A DNA stretch of 64,000 nt from NCBI RefSeq assembly GCF_032854445.1, contig NC_088301.1, positions 35,887,187 to 35,951,186 on the forward strand, read 5' to 3'. The translations under genes and the position numbers were made by a program. The notes under the pieces are model-generated. The model did no database searches, had not been told where the DNA came from, and saw only the letters and a program-made list of their open reading frames with translations. Below, piece after piece: positions 1 to 11,500 of this stretch (its first letter is position 1; each line of letters opens with the position of its first letter). The DNA is from Liolophura sinensis. Its lineage: Eukaryota; Mollusca; Polyplacophora; Chitonida; Chitonidae.

Positions 1-681
1 TCATTGTGTATTCAAGTAGGTCATAATAATCAGATACCAAATGAAATATTTTTACACAGAGCTACATGTACATGTAGAGCCAAATTTATTAGTAATTACT
101 CCCCAGTTTCCAACCTTTTAAAATGTCAAAAACATTATAATTTTTAATGACAGCAAAAGGATGCCCTTTTACAATTTCATGATGTGACATGGCAACTTTC
201 CACCATGTTGGATCATTTCCCACAACCTTCAAATTAATGTGTACATAGACTTCCAGTTGTGGCAGAGAAATCACACTAGAAGTAGATGTCACTCATCATG
301 TTGTCATGGCTGCATTGACAACTGTCATCTCATTTGATTACTGAACATTCTGAACTGTAAATTATATGTACATGTATCTTAGTTGATGTCTAAATTTTAA
401 ATTATCTCATTGAAAGTTATCGTTTTAGTTAAGTGTTTCATGTCACATCAAAACATGTTGTCATTTATACCATCTGGTGCACATGCTGTAAATCTTAAAG
501 TGCCACTCTGGTCAGAATACAAATTGCGTAGAAATATTACGGTGATATGAAAGAAATCTTACGGAGTAAGCCTAACACTGTGTTTCAATAGGATTTTGAT
601 GAATAACACTACTTAATCCATATAACTGAAGATTCCTTGAAAAACAAAATCTTCGGCTGTATCCATAAAATTTTCCTGATG

Positions 682-818
682 TGACGTGATGACACTCCCT
701 GTAGGACATCGAATCAGGCAGATGTGATGTTAAGTAAGGCATTTATGCTGGGATGACGTCAAGAGCATTTGTAAGGACAGCGTCATTTGTGGATATACGT
801 CATCGATAGATGACGCAT
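682..818. promoter_or_regulatory. Cluster of CRE/ATF-like sites
   Basis: TGACGTGA at 682, the palindromic TGACGTCA at 754-761, then ACGTCATCGATAGATGACGC around 797-816, all within about 140 bases. These match the cAMP-response/ATF consensus. Function is inferred only from motif density. Confidence 0.3.
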
Positions 819-3163
819 GTGTTCGTGGGGGTCATCACACCAGGCAAAGGGATAGGGTCAGAAATGTTTTGGTTCCGTAAACTCTGACGAATCGTACACT
901 ATCGGTTTTAATTCACTGCAATATTTTCACAATTTAGGAAAGCAATTCAGACTATCCCAGTCATTGTCAGTTCACCGTGCTTTTAAAACACAGATGTTTT
1001 GACACTTTTTTTGTTTTGTGCTTGTGGAATTTATGCAAAAAAATTACCATGAAAACGATGCCAAAAACGATAGTTTTTCTCACTAAAGATGCAAGCTCCT
1101 TACAACAGTGTAGATTGTTTCTCTGTGATCCAGTGTTCTCTCAGGATGTTTCAAAATATAGGTCACAGTGGTGGTTGACATAGCCAGTATGCTCAAGAAA
1201 ATCTCAATTGTATCATGGCACTTCACATGTACATGTACAATTAGAGAAAATCTTGTCAGTAGCAAGCAGTTTTCTGAAAACAAAGGCACATATGTACATG
1301 ATACAAATTATGCCAACAAGAGCCTTCTCAGTTGAATCCTGATTTAATATACAAACGCATTCATCCTATTGAGAGAGTGCCACAACAGGTTATTTGAGTT
1401 CAGTTGTAATTGAATGTAATAAAGTTTTATAAAGTCTTCCATACATGCATCTACATACATCACAAGACCACCTGTGCTGTTGTGAATGTCAAATCTTTAT
1501 TATTTCAGAGCTAGTACATTACATGTAGCGCTCCATTATATTTGACCTTTACCATAAACCATATGCTGGTTTGTGTGCATTACTCAACTGGTTGCATGCT
1601 GCTACCATAATGTGACTTGGAGTCAGTTTGTTGATAGCTCTGATTTATTTCTAGTAATTATGAAGCATCAGTAAACATTGTAAGAAATTGTATAGTGTCT
1701 TTGAAACAGTAGGCCTCCTTAAAAAATTTTTGGATTGGCCTAAACTGGCCATATCAGAGAAGTGTAGGTTGGTTAGAAATTCTTTTTTTTTTTTTTTTTT
1801 TGGTCTTCCTGCAGAAAACTATAGAGAATTTTAAATAAATTGATGTGGACAATAAAAAAGACAATACAAAATACAAACAATGAGCATACATATAGTTTCA
1901 TTGATTGGCTTATACATGTACATAAACTCTTGTTTAGGTTTCCTAGGAACGTATTTTACATCTTTATGTTCACATCATCAAGTCCTGGGTAGCCTTGAAA
2001 ATAAATCAGTTAACTGAAAAAAAGGAGGAAAAAACAGTGAAAACCCAAACTTCGGTGTATTCTGTAGAATCAAATGATTTTTGGTACCAAAATGCATCTA
2101 CATGCACATGATTGTGATGTTTATGTACATGCTCTTAGGGTCAGCTATCAACTATCTATAAACATAATATCTGCCAGAAGGGCCTACAAGGAAAAGTTTT
2201 AGTGTAAAACAATTGACATTCTCTTGTGTACTCAATGCATGCTCATGGTACATTGGTCATGGACAGGATATTTATATCAGTGGAGCTGTGTATCATAATA
2301 TAGCTGTAGAGCCATATACGATAGACAAAGCCATGAACGTGTATGACACGTGTTTCAGACACTTTGAAAGAAAAAACGCATTTATACAAACTATACTTTA
2401 TTTTTTTTCATAAGAGAGAAACGCGGTTTTAAACACTGTCATTTTCTAGAAAATCCACCGATTCAACACATTGATAGCTCCGCCATGATATAGGCTTGTC
2501 CAGCGAAAAGCCACCTTTCCTGCTCTTGAATATTCATTGTGATGTCAAGGTGCCTAAGCTTTTACTTAGGTGGAATTAACGTGCATTTCCAGTTTCAGCT
2601 AAATACGTACGTTAATTGTGATGATCATGGATTTTAAGGTCTATGAAAGCCAACTTTTACAAGGAAGAGTTTGGGATGTGCTAAAGGGCCACATCACGCC
2701 TACATGCTTGGCTGTTCTCTGGCGAAATGTGTCTGGAATGTCCTGAAGTGCCACTGGGCAAAGCTAAACGTGATGACGTACATGTATGAAATCTGTTCAA
2801 ATGGCGGCGTAAAGGAGACTTCTGAGCCATTGATGTTTAACTATGAAGTACTCAAATAACAAGCCCTGCTGACAGAAAAGTTAGATATTTTATTTAACCT
2901 TAAGTAAAGCCCCTTCATTTAAGGTATAGGTTTGTATAAATGTGTTCTTTTATTTTAATATGCAACCAGCTGTATGACACACCACCAGGCTAGACTTGTC
3001 TGCTTTACCTCATCTGATCAATGATGAGTTTATGAGAGTTATTGTGTGTACAGGTTAGAGAGGAATCCATATGTGTGCGTGTGCACCTCTGTGCGGTGCG
3101 GTTGAAGACAATTCCATGTACATATATGTGGGCTATTTGCAGAGGGGTATGGATTGATTGTCG

Positions 3164-3838
3164 CTATCTTTTGTCTCCATATATCTGCTCGGTTGTCGTA
3201 CATGGAACAAAACACTCCTGTAAAGAGGGAACCCATATGTACATATGATCAACAATTTGCTGATCAGTGGAAAAATTTGTTCCATTTGTGGGGCGCCTGG
3301 CACTTTCTTTACCGGTTGGGTGAGAGGTAGTGATCAAGTGAGTCAAGGGATGGGGACAATGGTCACCTGATGAAATTATAAAATGTAAATCAATAACAAA
3401 CTGTTTTGTCTGTGTCAGAGGTGGCCATGCTATGCAGGTATCCAGTTGTACATGTATGGTGTTATACAAATCATCTGGTAAAATGAGCCTATTCCAGCAA
3501 TGCAGACGACCGTTTGGAGAACATACATGTACATGTAGGCATGCAAATAAGCAAACTGTCACACAAGCCAAGAATCGAACATTGAATTCATGACAAGTGA
3601 ATGGAATATCATCCATTAGCACTTTAGCAGACCCATTCTTATTATAGAATACCCTGTTTGCCAGGACTATTACATCTTGTGCTCCCCAGTTAGAAAGTTT
3701 TGTGAACCAAACATGTGCTTGCACAGGTATGTGCATCAATAAATAGATCAAACTGATCATACAGAGCTTCCCTGTGTTTTTGCTCCTAAAAATGTGAATT
3801 GGGTGAATTATGAAGTGTACATGTAGATGTAGCGTCAT
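3164..3838 (-). CDS. Unrecognised open frame of 224 codons, doubtful
   Basis: The longest non-repetitive open frame outside the RPTP gene. No domain, signal peptide or family motif is recognised. It includes a protein-like central part (KLSNWGAQDVIVLANRVFY) but also stretches rich in His, Val and Cys produced by TACATGTA repeats, which lack stops in all frames. It could be chance, a transposon remnant or a lineage-specific gene. Confidence 0.12.
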   Translation of the reverse strand: MTLHLHVHFIIHPIHIFRSKNTGKLCMISLIYLLMHIPVQAHVWFTKLSNWGAQDVIVLANRVFYNKNGSAKVLMDDIPFTCHEFNVRFLACVTVCLFACLHVHVCSPNGRLHCWNRLILPDDLYNTIHVQLDTCIAWPPLTQTKQFVIDLHFIISSGDHCPHPLTHLITTSHPTGKESARRPTNGTNFSTDQQIVDHMYIWVPSLQECFVPCTTTEQIYGDKR

Positions 3839-4505
3839 TACTGCTTAAGACTAGGGCTGTGCAAACTGAATTGCCTCCTTTGAGTTCATTTTCCTGTTTA
3901 AAAGATGTGTTTCTAGTCTGAGTAAGCTGTGGTTAGGTGGGATCTCAGAAAAATGGGTGGTGGCAAGTTCTAAAAAAACGGCATAAGCTAGTTGAAAACT
4001 GACAAAACTCATTTTGAAAGACCAGAATAAACGCTATGTATTTTTAAATTCCATTTTGAGGTAATGTAAAAATCCTTGTCCTAATTAAATATTATAGACA
4101 ACTTTGCGGAACTTTGCCAAATCTGCATATATTCTACCTGTGCTGAAAAACATTGACTTCATTGAAGATCTTGATAATGCTGCGACTCTCAAAGGCTAAT
4201 ATACACATTACATGTAAATTCATAAATTTATCTTGAAAACAAAACATTTGTGCTTCATAGTGATATTTTGATTGCTGATACATTTCACGAGGGCCCACAT
4301 GAAGATAAACCTTTTCTTCCCCTGGGTAGGGTTTTAGGGTATTTTTATATATTTGTGCATACATATTGTATGGGATGCAACATGATGAATTAAGTAAGTG
4401 CCAAAATGTACAGTTGTTGTTAGGAGTAACTTGTGGGAAATCTTGATGCCTTGGTAGATGCAAAATGATTGGAAGATTTACATATCGGATTTGGACCACT
4501 TCATT

Positions 4506-4745
4506 GGCCTAAATTTTAGAGTGTCTACCTTGAAGTCGGGAGATCTGGGATCAATTCCGGATCGGGTCATCAAAGACCTTAATAATTGGTGGTTCGCTTG
4601 GTGGCCAGCACTAAGAGGTTAAAGCAAAGGAAACAGGACTGATTGGTCTGGTGTCAGTATAATGTTACTAGTTGGGATGTCATGTCTGGTGTGTGCAGCT
4701 TGCCATTCCATGGCAGCACATTGTATACATGTCTAATGACCCCTT
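4506..4745 (+). mobile_element. SINE, second tRNA-derived family, 3'-truncated
   Basis: A tRNA-like head (TAGAGTGTCTACCTTGAAGT) with B box GGATCAATTCC, then a body block GTCAGTATAATGTTACTAGT followed by GGGATGTCATGTCTGGTG. The same body block occurs at 23449-23500, and a 3' part of the family occurs at 43994-44233. Confidence 0.7.
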
Positions 4746-5734
4746 CTCATCATGTGACTCAAAAATTGTTATGTACCACTTAAAACCCTAAGTTTAGATA
4801 CATACATGTACATGCACATATATGAGTTGACCAGATTTACCCCTTTTGATCTTACCGATCCGCTCATAAGCTTTAATAGCATAATAGGTCTCCTAATAAC
4901 TTGGTAACAAATAGCACTTTTCAGTGTATGAGGAGTATCTGTGTTTTAGCTTTTTTACAATGAATATGTACATCTGATCCTTTAAAAGTGTATCACTTTA
5001 ATATTAGTACAGAAGTGGCCAGATTTACATTTTTTTTTTTTTTTTTTGTACTTTTATGCTGTTGTTGAAACAGAATAACATCAGGTACATGCAGTACGTG
5101 TATTTACGAGATTTACTTTCTTTCACATTTAAGTGATTATAAACAGGAAATGCTTGCACATAGCCATCTGGTATAGGATGGTAGTTTGTGCAGCAGCTAT
5201 TAAGAAATAACAGGATGCATGCATTTTTTGACAAAGTCTGCAGTGTTAGCCCCTTTTACATTGTCAGATTACCTTTCAAGCCCAGCCCAAAAGCACATGT
5301 GAGATCTTGTGACAGGTTTTTCATATTAAGAGTCCACATTGTAAATGAGATACAGACCTCATTTTGACAATACACTTTTAAATTCCATGATGCAAAGAAT
5401 GTTAAAATCCAACTGTACTCAGTCTGGTCCTTGTTGCTATTTCCGCAGTCAACTTGACATACACATGTTTTATTCACATAAGTTGTAACTATTTTAAGAA
5501 AAAGTTTTAATTGGTTAGAAAATATCTCTATTGCACCATAAATCTAGCATAACCTGAAGGAATTTGCACCAAGTATTAAACTGCCCTGGTATAATGCCTC
5601 AGCAACAAGTAAATGATCCCCCCAAAAAAACTCAACAGACATTCTACACTGCACATCATGATTGCATTAGATGTACAGAATGGAGTTATATTAAATGGCC
5701 TACATGTAAAATTTTATAGACAATTCAATAAAAT

Positions 5735-5870
5735 TGTTTTTGGTGCAGAAATTTCAGCAGGGTGTCATCCTGCCTTTCAAATAAACCTTAGAACCCCAGC
5801 ATGTAAGATCTGTAGAATTCATAATCAGGCAAAATGAGCAACTCGGTTATGGACTAAACTTTATGTCATT
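5735..5870 (+). repeat. Dispersed repeat, copy 1
   Basis: Shares GAAATTTCAGCAGG, a TCATCCTGCCTTTCAAA-like block, AATCAGGCAAAATGAGCAA and TTATGGACTAAA with 44335-44465 in the same order. Confidence 0.5.
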
Positions 5871-5899
5871 ACAGTATGTAGCATGTACACATATTCACA

Positions 5900-6062
5900 T
5901 GCCATGAGTTGAAGCCCAGCTCTTGCTGGGCTTACTTTCTGGCTGTACAGGGTAAGGTCTGCAAGCAATTTTCCTCCCACCATAATAAAACTGGCCCCCA
6001 TCATGTGGATGAAATATTCTAGTGTAGTGTTCTGTGTAGAACACCAATTAAATAAATAAAGA
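5900..6062 (+). mobile_element. Degenerate SINE copy (family of 21632-21872)
   Basis: CCTCCCACCATAATAAAACT, CTGGCCCCCATC, GATGAAATATTCTAGTG and AGAACACCAATTAAATAAAT follow the SINE body and tail in order. Confidence 0.7.
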
Positions 6063-7584
6063 AATCACAAGCCATAGTGACTGTATGGCCAGACTTCCAT
6101 TGATTTATACATGTACGTGTATGTGTTTAATCTGTATCAGTAAAATGTGTATGTATATAGGCTTTCATTATTGTGCATTCTGTGTGTAATATCTCACATT
6201 TAGAAACACTCTTGGGAAAAGCAGCAAACATTTACAGGTGTTACATGACCTTAACAAAAGAATGTGCTTTTTGAAAACGTTGCATTGAAAAATTATCATC
6301 ATTCTCAGATATGCATGTCTGTCTTAAGGTATATGAGTTGACCATGTAGATACATTTAGCCGACATGTACACAGTTGTGATATGAGGCTACTGAGTTTAC
6401 ATGTTCACGTATAATTCATGCTGAATTGAACTCCACAGATTAAGTCTGTATGTACTAAAGGTAGATGTAACATGTACATGTATACTGGAGATGATACTGT
6501 ACTGAATAGAAAGAATGTATGTATACATGTACTCCTATATAATACCCACATGTGTACGTTTTTTACATACTTACATATACCTGTATGTACATACGTGTAT
6601 AAGAAATCACCAGCTGAAATTTGTTACATTTAAAGAGGAGAAAACAAAAACATTAACTGTTAAAAACTCTGACACCATATATATAAAACTTGTGTTTTTT
6701 TTTTTCATTGAAATAAGTCATTCATGATGTGAACAATAGATATACTTGAAATTGAAAAGAAACCAGTTTGCTTTTATTGCAGTTTACTTGTAAAACTTGT
6801 TTAATTGTTAAAATTTTAAAAAAATACATGGTTAACTTTAAGAGTAAAGCATTGTCCCACATTTTATGCCTTCCCTGGTATGCTTTAATAATATCTTTTA
6901 TGATGAGTTTAACCATGGCTATTACAGATTTGTCTGAAAGTTTAACTGGTTTATTAATCCAGGGTCCAGTGTCTTTGGTAAATTCTGATATTCTTGATAC
7001 TGCTATGCTTACGTTAAGTGCATTTAGGCTGGCCTGTACATGTACATGTAGGTGTGGAAGGAAATAAGGCAGACCAGTGACAGTAAAGGTGTTAGATGGT
7101 GATAGACAGGCCCATAATATCTGTTCTTCAAAAGCTTGATGTCTCCATCAGATAGCCATTTAAGTAGCAGGACGCCATCAGTCCAGATTGCAAAAGTGCC
7201 TGTATCCCCATAGTGTTATCCTCTCTTACCCATTATGCAGCCTGCGTGCACCTTCCACCTCCATTTATCTTGGCTGGGATAAAAGTCATTTAGCTAGCTA
7301 TGATTTCTCAACAAGTATTGACCCATCCAAGAGAACCCCCTATCTCCTGGCTGGGGAGGGCAAGGTGTTTATAATTGGCCCGATTGTTTGATTGATGGAT
7401 CACTTGGCTTGAGGGTCAGTTTCAAGAATTGATTTTATATGTAATTTCTCTGGAAGACATAAAGATATATTGTTTGTTTTCTGTTTTAAATTTAAGTACG
7501 TAGCACTTACTTATAATTGAAATGGCAAAAAGTGCAGAAAATCTTAAGCATTAGAAGTAAAATGCCTTTACATCATGTGTATTT

Positions 7585-7790
7585 ATTTGATTTGTTGTTT
7601 AATGCGATACTCAAAAATTTTTCACTTAATGAGATTGCAGACTCTTGTGTGGATTGAGGAAACTGAACGGCCAGAGGTAAAAACCATTGACGTTTGTCAT
7701 GGTACTGACAAACTTTCCCACATGTTACATATACATTTACATTGTTGGTATGCAAACTGGGGTCTTCAGTGAACATTTTGACAACAGCCT
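7585..7790 (-). mobile_element. Degenerate SINE copy, minus strand
   Basis: Starts with the reversed tail (TTTGTTGTTTAATGCGATAC, TCAAAAATTTTTCACTTA) and continues to TGACAAACTTTCCCAC, matching the reverse complement order of the family. Strongly diverged. Confidence 0.5.
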
Positions 7791-8390
7791 TCTCCCCACT
7801 AGTGTAAAATACATTCATGTATTCGTATTAAGAACAAGCAAAAAACATGAAAGTTTTACATTAAATAGTCTGACAAATACTGTAATTACTGCATTTATAA
7901 TGTATAAGACATTGTTAATCAGTTACTATTGATCTGTTGATTCGTCTTATAGCAAAACTAATACACGGCAATATTGACGTCTTGGTGATACATACATGCA
8001 TACATGTTAAGATTCGTTTATATTAAAACCAAGGGATTCGGACACCAGTCAGTTTTTGTTCTGGTACATAACTTCTATGAAGTATTTTTATATTACTATA
8101 ATGCTGGTATATGTTGTCTGATGTCTGGGTTTGTCCATATGTACATGTACAGAATAAGAACTAAACAAGCTAACTTGTTGGGTAGCCATAAAACAATTTA
8201 TACATTTGCATTATGCTAGAGAGTTAATACACCTGCATGTACACTAATAGAAATACTAATACAAATATCCATCATATTTAATTATGTGATAGTTGTTTAG
8301 TGCCATACTCTTCATCAGTGTAATTCCTATATTCCAATCCTATGTTCAGGTGCATTTCATTTGAAATGTTGTTTGTTTTGATTTTTACAG

Positions 8391-8528
8391 ATGAATGTGT
8401 GGATGGTTACTTTGGCTGGAAGTGCAAATTCCAGTGTCAGTGTGCTAACAATGATGTCTGTGACAAAGTGACAGGGGAATGCCCAAATGGTTGTGCAACG
8501 GACAAGTACGGTACCAACTGTCTGCTAT
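8391..8528 (+). CDS. RPTP exon: EGF-like repeat 1
   Basis: The exon follows TTTTTACAG and ends at a GTAAGA donor. It is 138 bp, phase 1 to phase 1, about 46 residues. It carries eight cysteines in the laminin/MEGF-type spacing (C-x3-G-x2-G-x2-C ... C-x-C ... G-x-C-x2-GC ... G-x2-C). Its length and phase match the EGF exons 28 kb downstream, and its last base joins the kringle exon to make a Ser codon. It is isolated by a very long downstream intron. Membership in the same gene is inferred from phase, repeat type and strand. Confidence 0.8.
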
Positions 8529-11500
8529 GTAAGAGCTTTTCAGTTTTCACATTTTAGTTGTTCAGATTAATTAATTCTTAAGGGCACACCAATGAACATT
8601 ACGATTTATGGGCATGATGAATCTTTTTTTTTAAATGTTGGAGGAGGGAATAAAAATAAAACTGAAAGATCATTTAATGATGGTCACCTCAGCAATTGTT
8701 CCTGTTGAAGTGTTATTTACATGATTAGAAAGCATTGAAATATGAGGACATTTTCAAAAAAAAAAAACAACAAACATTAAGATTGAACAAAATAAAAAGT
8801 TGTATTTTATATTTTATTTTTACTTTTGGATTTTTTAGTGTTGTTTTGCGTAAAACACAAAATAAAAGTGGCTTAAAGTGAGAAAAAAAAATTGTCCAAA
8901 AAGTGTGCTTTAATGCATTGTTTTGACCCTGGAAACTTTAATTTCATTGCAGCAAACATGCACTTGTATACTGCAAGGAGATGTACATGTATTTTATGAC
9001 TGTATGCATATTCATATAGATATGCATGTTGTGTTTTATTCACATGTTCGACTACCAGTATACTATAACAAGACAGTCAAGTCACAGTTGCAGCCATAAG
9101 ATTCATCATATAACAAAACTAATCTATATGACGACAAAGGTCATTTAATCAGTATGCTCTTGTTTCCGGAGGGAAACCGCACGAGTCAGCTGAAGACCTT
9201 GTTTTATTACTTTGTGGTTAATCCGCATAAACCTTCTGATCATTAGCCCATGTTCATGTACATGTAGAGGTAAGCTTTCCCCACAGCCAGTTCCTGTTTC
9301 TTCAGTGAAGTGTGTTATACATGCCTCTCCAGAAGGCCAAGAGCTAGCCTCAGGGCTATAAGCCCTGTTCTCTGTGATGGATGGTCACAACTAGGGTCAG
9401 GCCAAACAGGTGGCATTGGAGGCCAGGTCTTCGATCCACCCAGTGACTAATGATGGACTACTATCCAGCATCAATCCATTGATTTGTGGTGTTTTTTTTT
9501 TATTATTATTATTCTCCTTGAACTTTGTTTCCTTTTCTCCCACTTGGTACGAGCACAGTTATCTCATGTATTCTTGTCACGTACATATACAGCACAATCA
9601 TGACACCGTATTGGTAGAAACAAACAGATATTTGTACATATTTGGCACATAGCTCATATCCATATACCGTAACGTGCATTGATATTCTGATTCTTGTACA
9701 CGGACTTGTACGAGTTTGTCAGAAAAAGAAATCAACCAGTTATTATTGGCCTTATACACTTTGTGTACATGATAATACACATCCTAGCAAAACACGAGTA
9801 GCATCTTATTACATTAATTGATATGCACATTAATCTTTGGGCAGTGACAGATCAGTAATGTTGGTATACTTGTTAACACAGGCTATAGTGTGAAGACAGA
9901 GCCATGCTAGGTTTTTTGTAAGTTTCCGTTGCATGGCAGTGTTGTGTGAGTAGATCATAAAGCTCATTTATGCTTTTCACATGCATTTAAATGGATAAAG
10001 ATATGGCTCAAGTATTTCAGTGTAAATTTTTCAAACAATATGTCAATACATGTAGGTTACGTTGAACAGCTGATTACTGCCACCATTGTGTGTTCATGAT
10101 GAGCGGAATCTAGACATTATAGGTCAAATATATATGTTTTATACACACATACACTTGTATGTTGACATTGGTACAACATTGAGTAGTAAGTTTAAAAAGG
10201 TGATTTACATGTATGAGTAAAGATAAATTAATACTTGTCTCTTAGGTTTGTGTTTTTTCAAGGAATCTTGGATGTTATACAGATTGGCCTGTTGTGTGCT
10301 TGTGTGTTAATATTGTGTTCATATTGTTCATTTTACTGTAGATAGAGCCCTGCATGAAAATGATAGCCTCATCTTTCTGTGTAGTGTCCTGTAAGCATTG
10401 ATCTTGACCAAGGGCAGGGGCAAATTGTGTGGGGTTAAATTACAATTTAATGACAAAAGCTATGTCCTCAGGTGACAGGAAGTACGGCCAGTTGAAGGAG
10501 TGCTCTTTAACAGCGGCATTCAGCTACTGCTAGCCACACTGTTTCACTTTATCATAGAACTCTATTGAACGCAAGCCCTTTGTGTGCTTTACGTGTAAAA
10601 ACAAACTGAGGCTGATGACAGGATGTCAAACAGATCAATGTACTCAAGTAGTTTAGGTTGGTACCACACAATACTGTCTTCTTATAAGGCTTTTTTTGTT
10701 TCCGTGTACAATATACTATGCTACGGTGTGTTTGTATTCCACTTGCAAGCATATATGTGCATGTGTCTTCCTGGGAGTCAAAGACCAAAGTGTGATGGTT
10801 GGCCAATGGTCACATATGTCTAGTGAAATCTAACTTATTATCAATGTACCCAAGTTTTTGATTCTAACTGTTCATGAAAATTAATGATTTATAGTAAACA
10901 CCTACACATGTATATCCCCATTGAACACAATGACTTCAGCAGATAAAAGAAAAAATGCAGTAATGACACATATATTGGATGTCACTGATTTAGAATTATG
11001 GGTTTGTGATCCAATATCTTAGAAGTTGGTACCATGGCTATCAAAACAAGTACTGTATAATTGTCATCTGAGATATGTAACATGACATGTCCTGTGTGCC
11101 AAGTTGGCATCCTCTATGTGGTGGAGTGGACATGTATTTAGTACAGCTTGCAGCTTGAAAGTATTCTGAGACCGTATTTGAAATTCGTTGTAGGACTGAA
11201 TTCGATCATATCAGAAAGAAAAGAGTATGTCTGTATGGAAATTTTTTTTTTACTCTGCTTTGTTAGGGGATGGGGGATTTTAAAGATATCAAAACAGCAA
11301 GTTTTCACACTCAATGAACATATTTCTAATGGCCCGACAGCCACCATGATGGTTACCCAATGCATAAAAAAGTATGTGCAGAGTATAGTAGTGTGCTGTG
11401 CAAATATTGCATTCAGTTCAGTTCCAAAGATTCTTGTAAAATAAGAATTTCAAACCTTGAATTTTGTGGTGACTTGTGGAAGTTCGAATGTTGACACTAC

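Larger units (their letters stand above)
1..8390. other. Upstream sequence or intron, no recognised coding exon
   Basis: About 8.4 kb upstream of the first recognised exon. I see only AT-rich sequence, many TACATGTA motifs, SINE remnants (4506-4745, 5900-6062, 7585-7790) and a cluster of CRE-like sites near 680-820. No signal-peptide exon or promoter could be identified, so this may be intron of the RPTP gene or its 5' flank. Confidence 0.5.
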
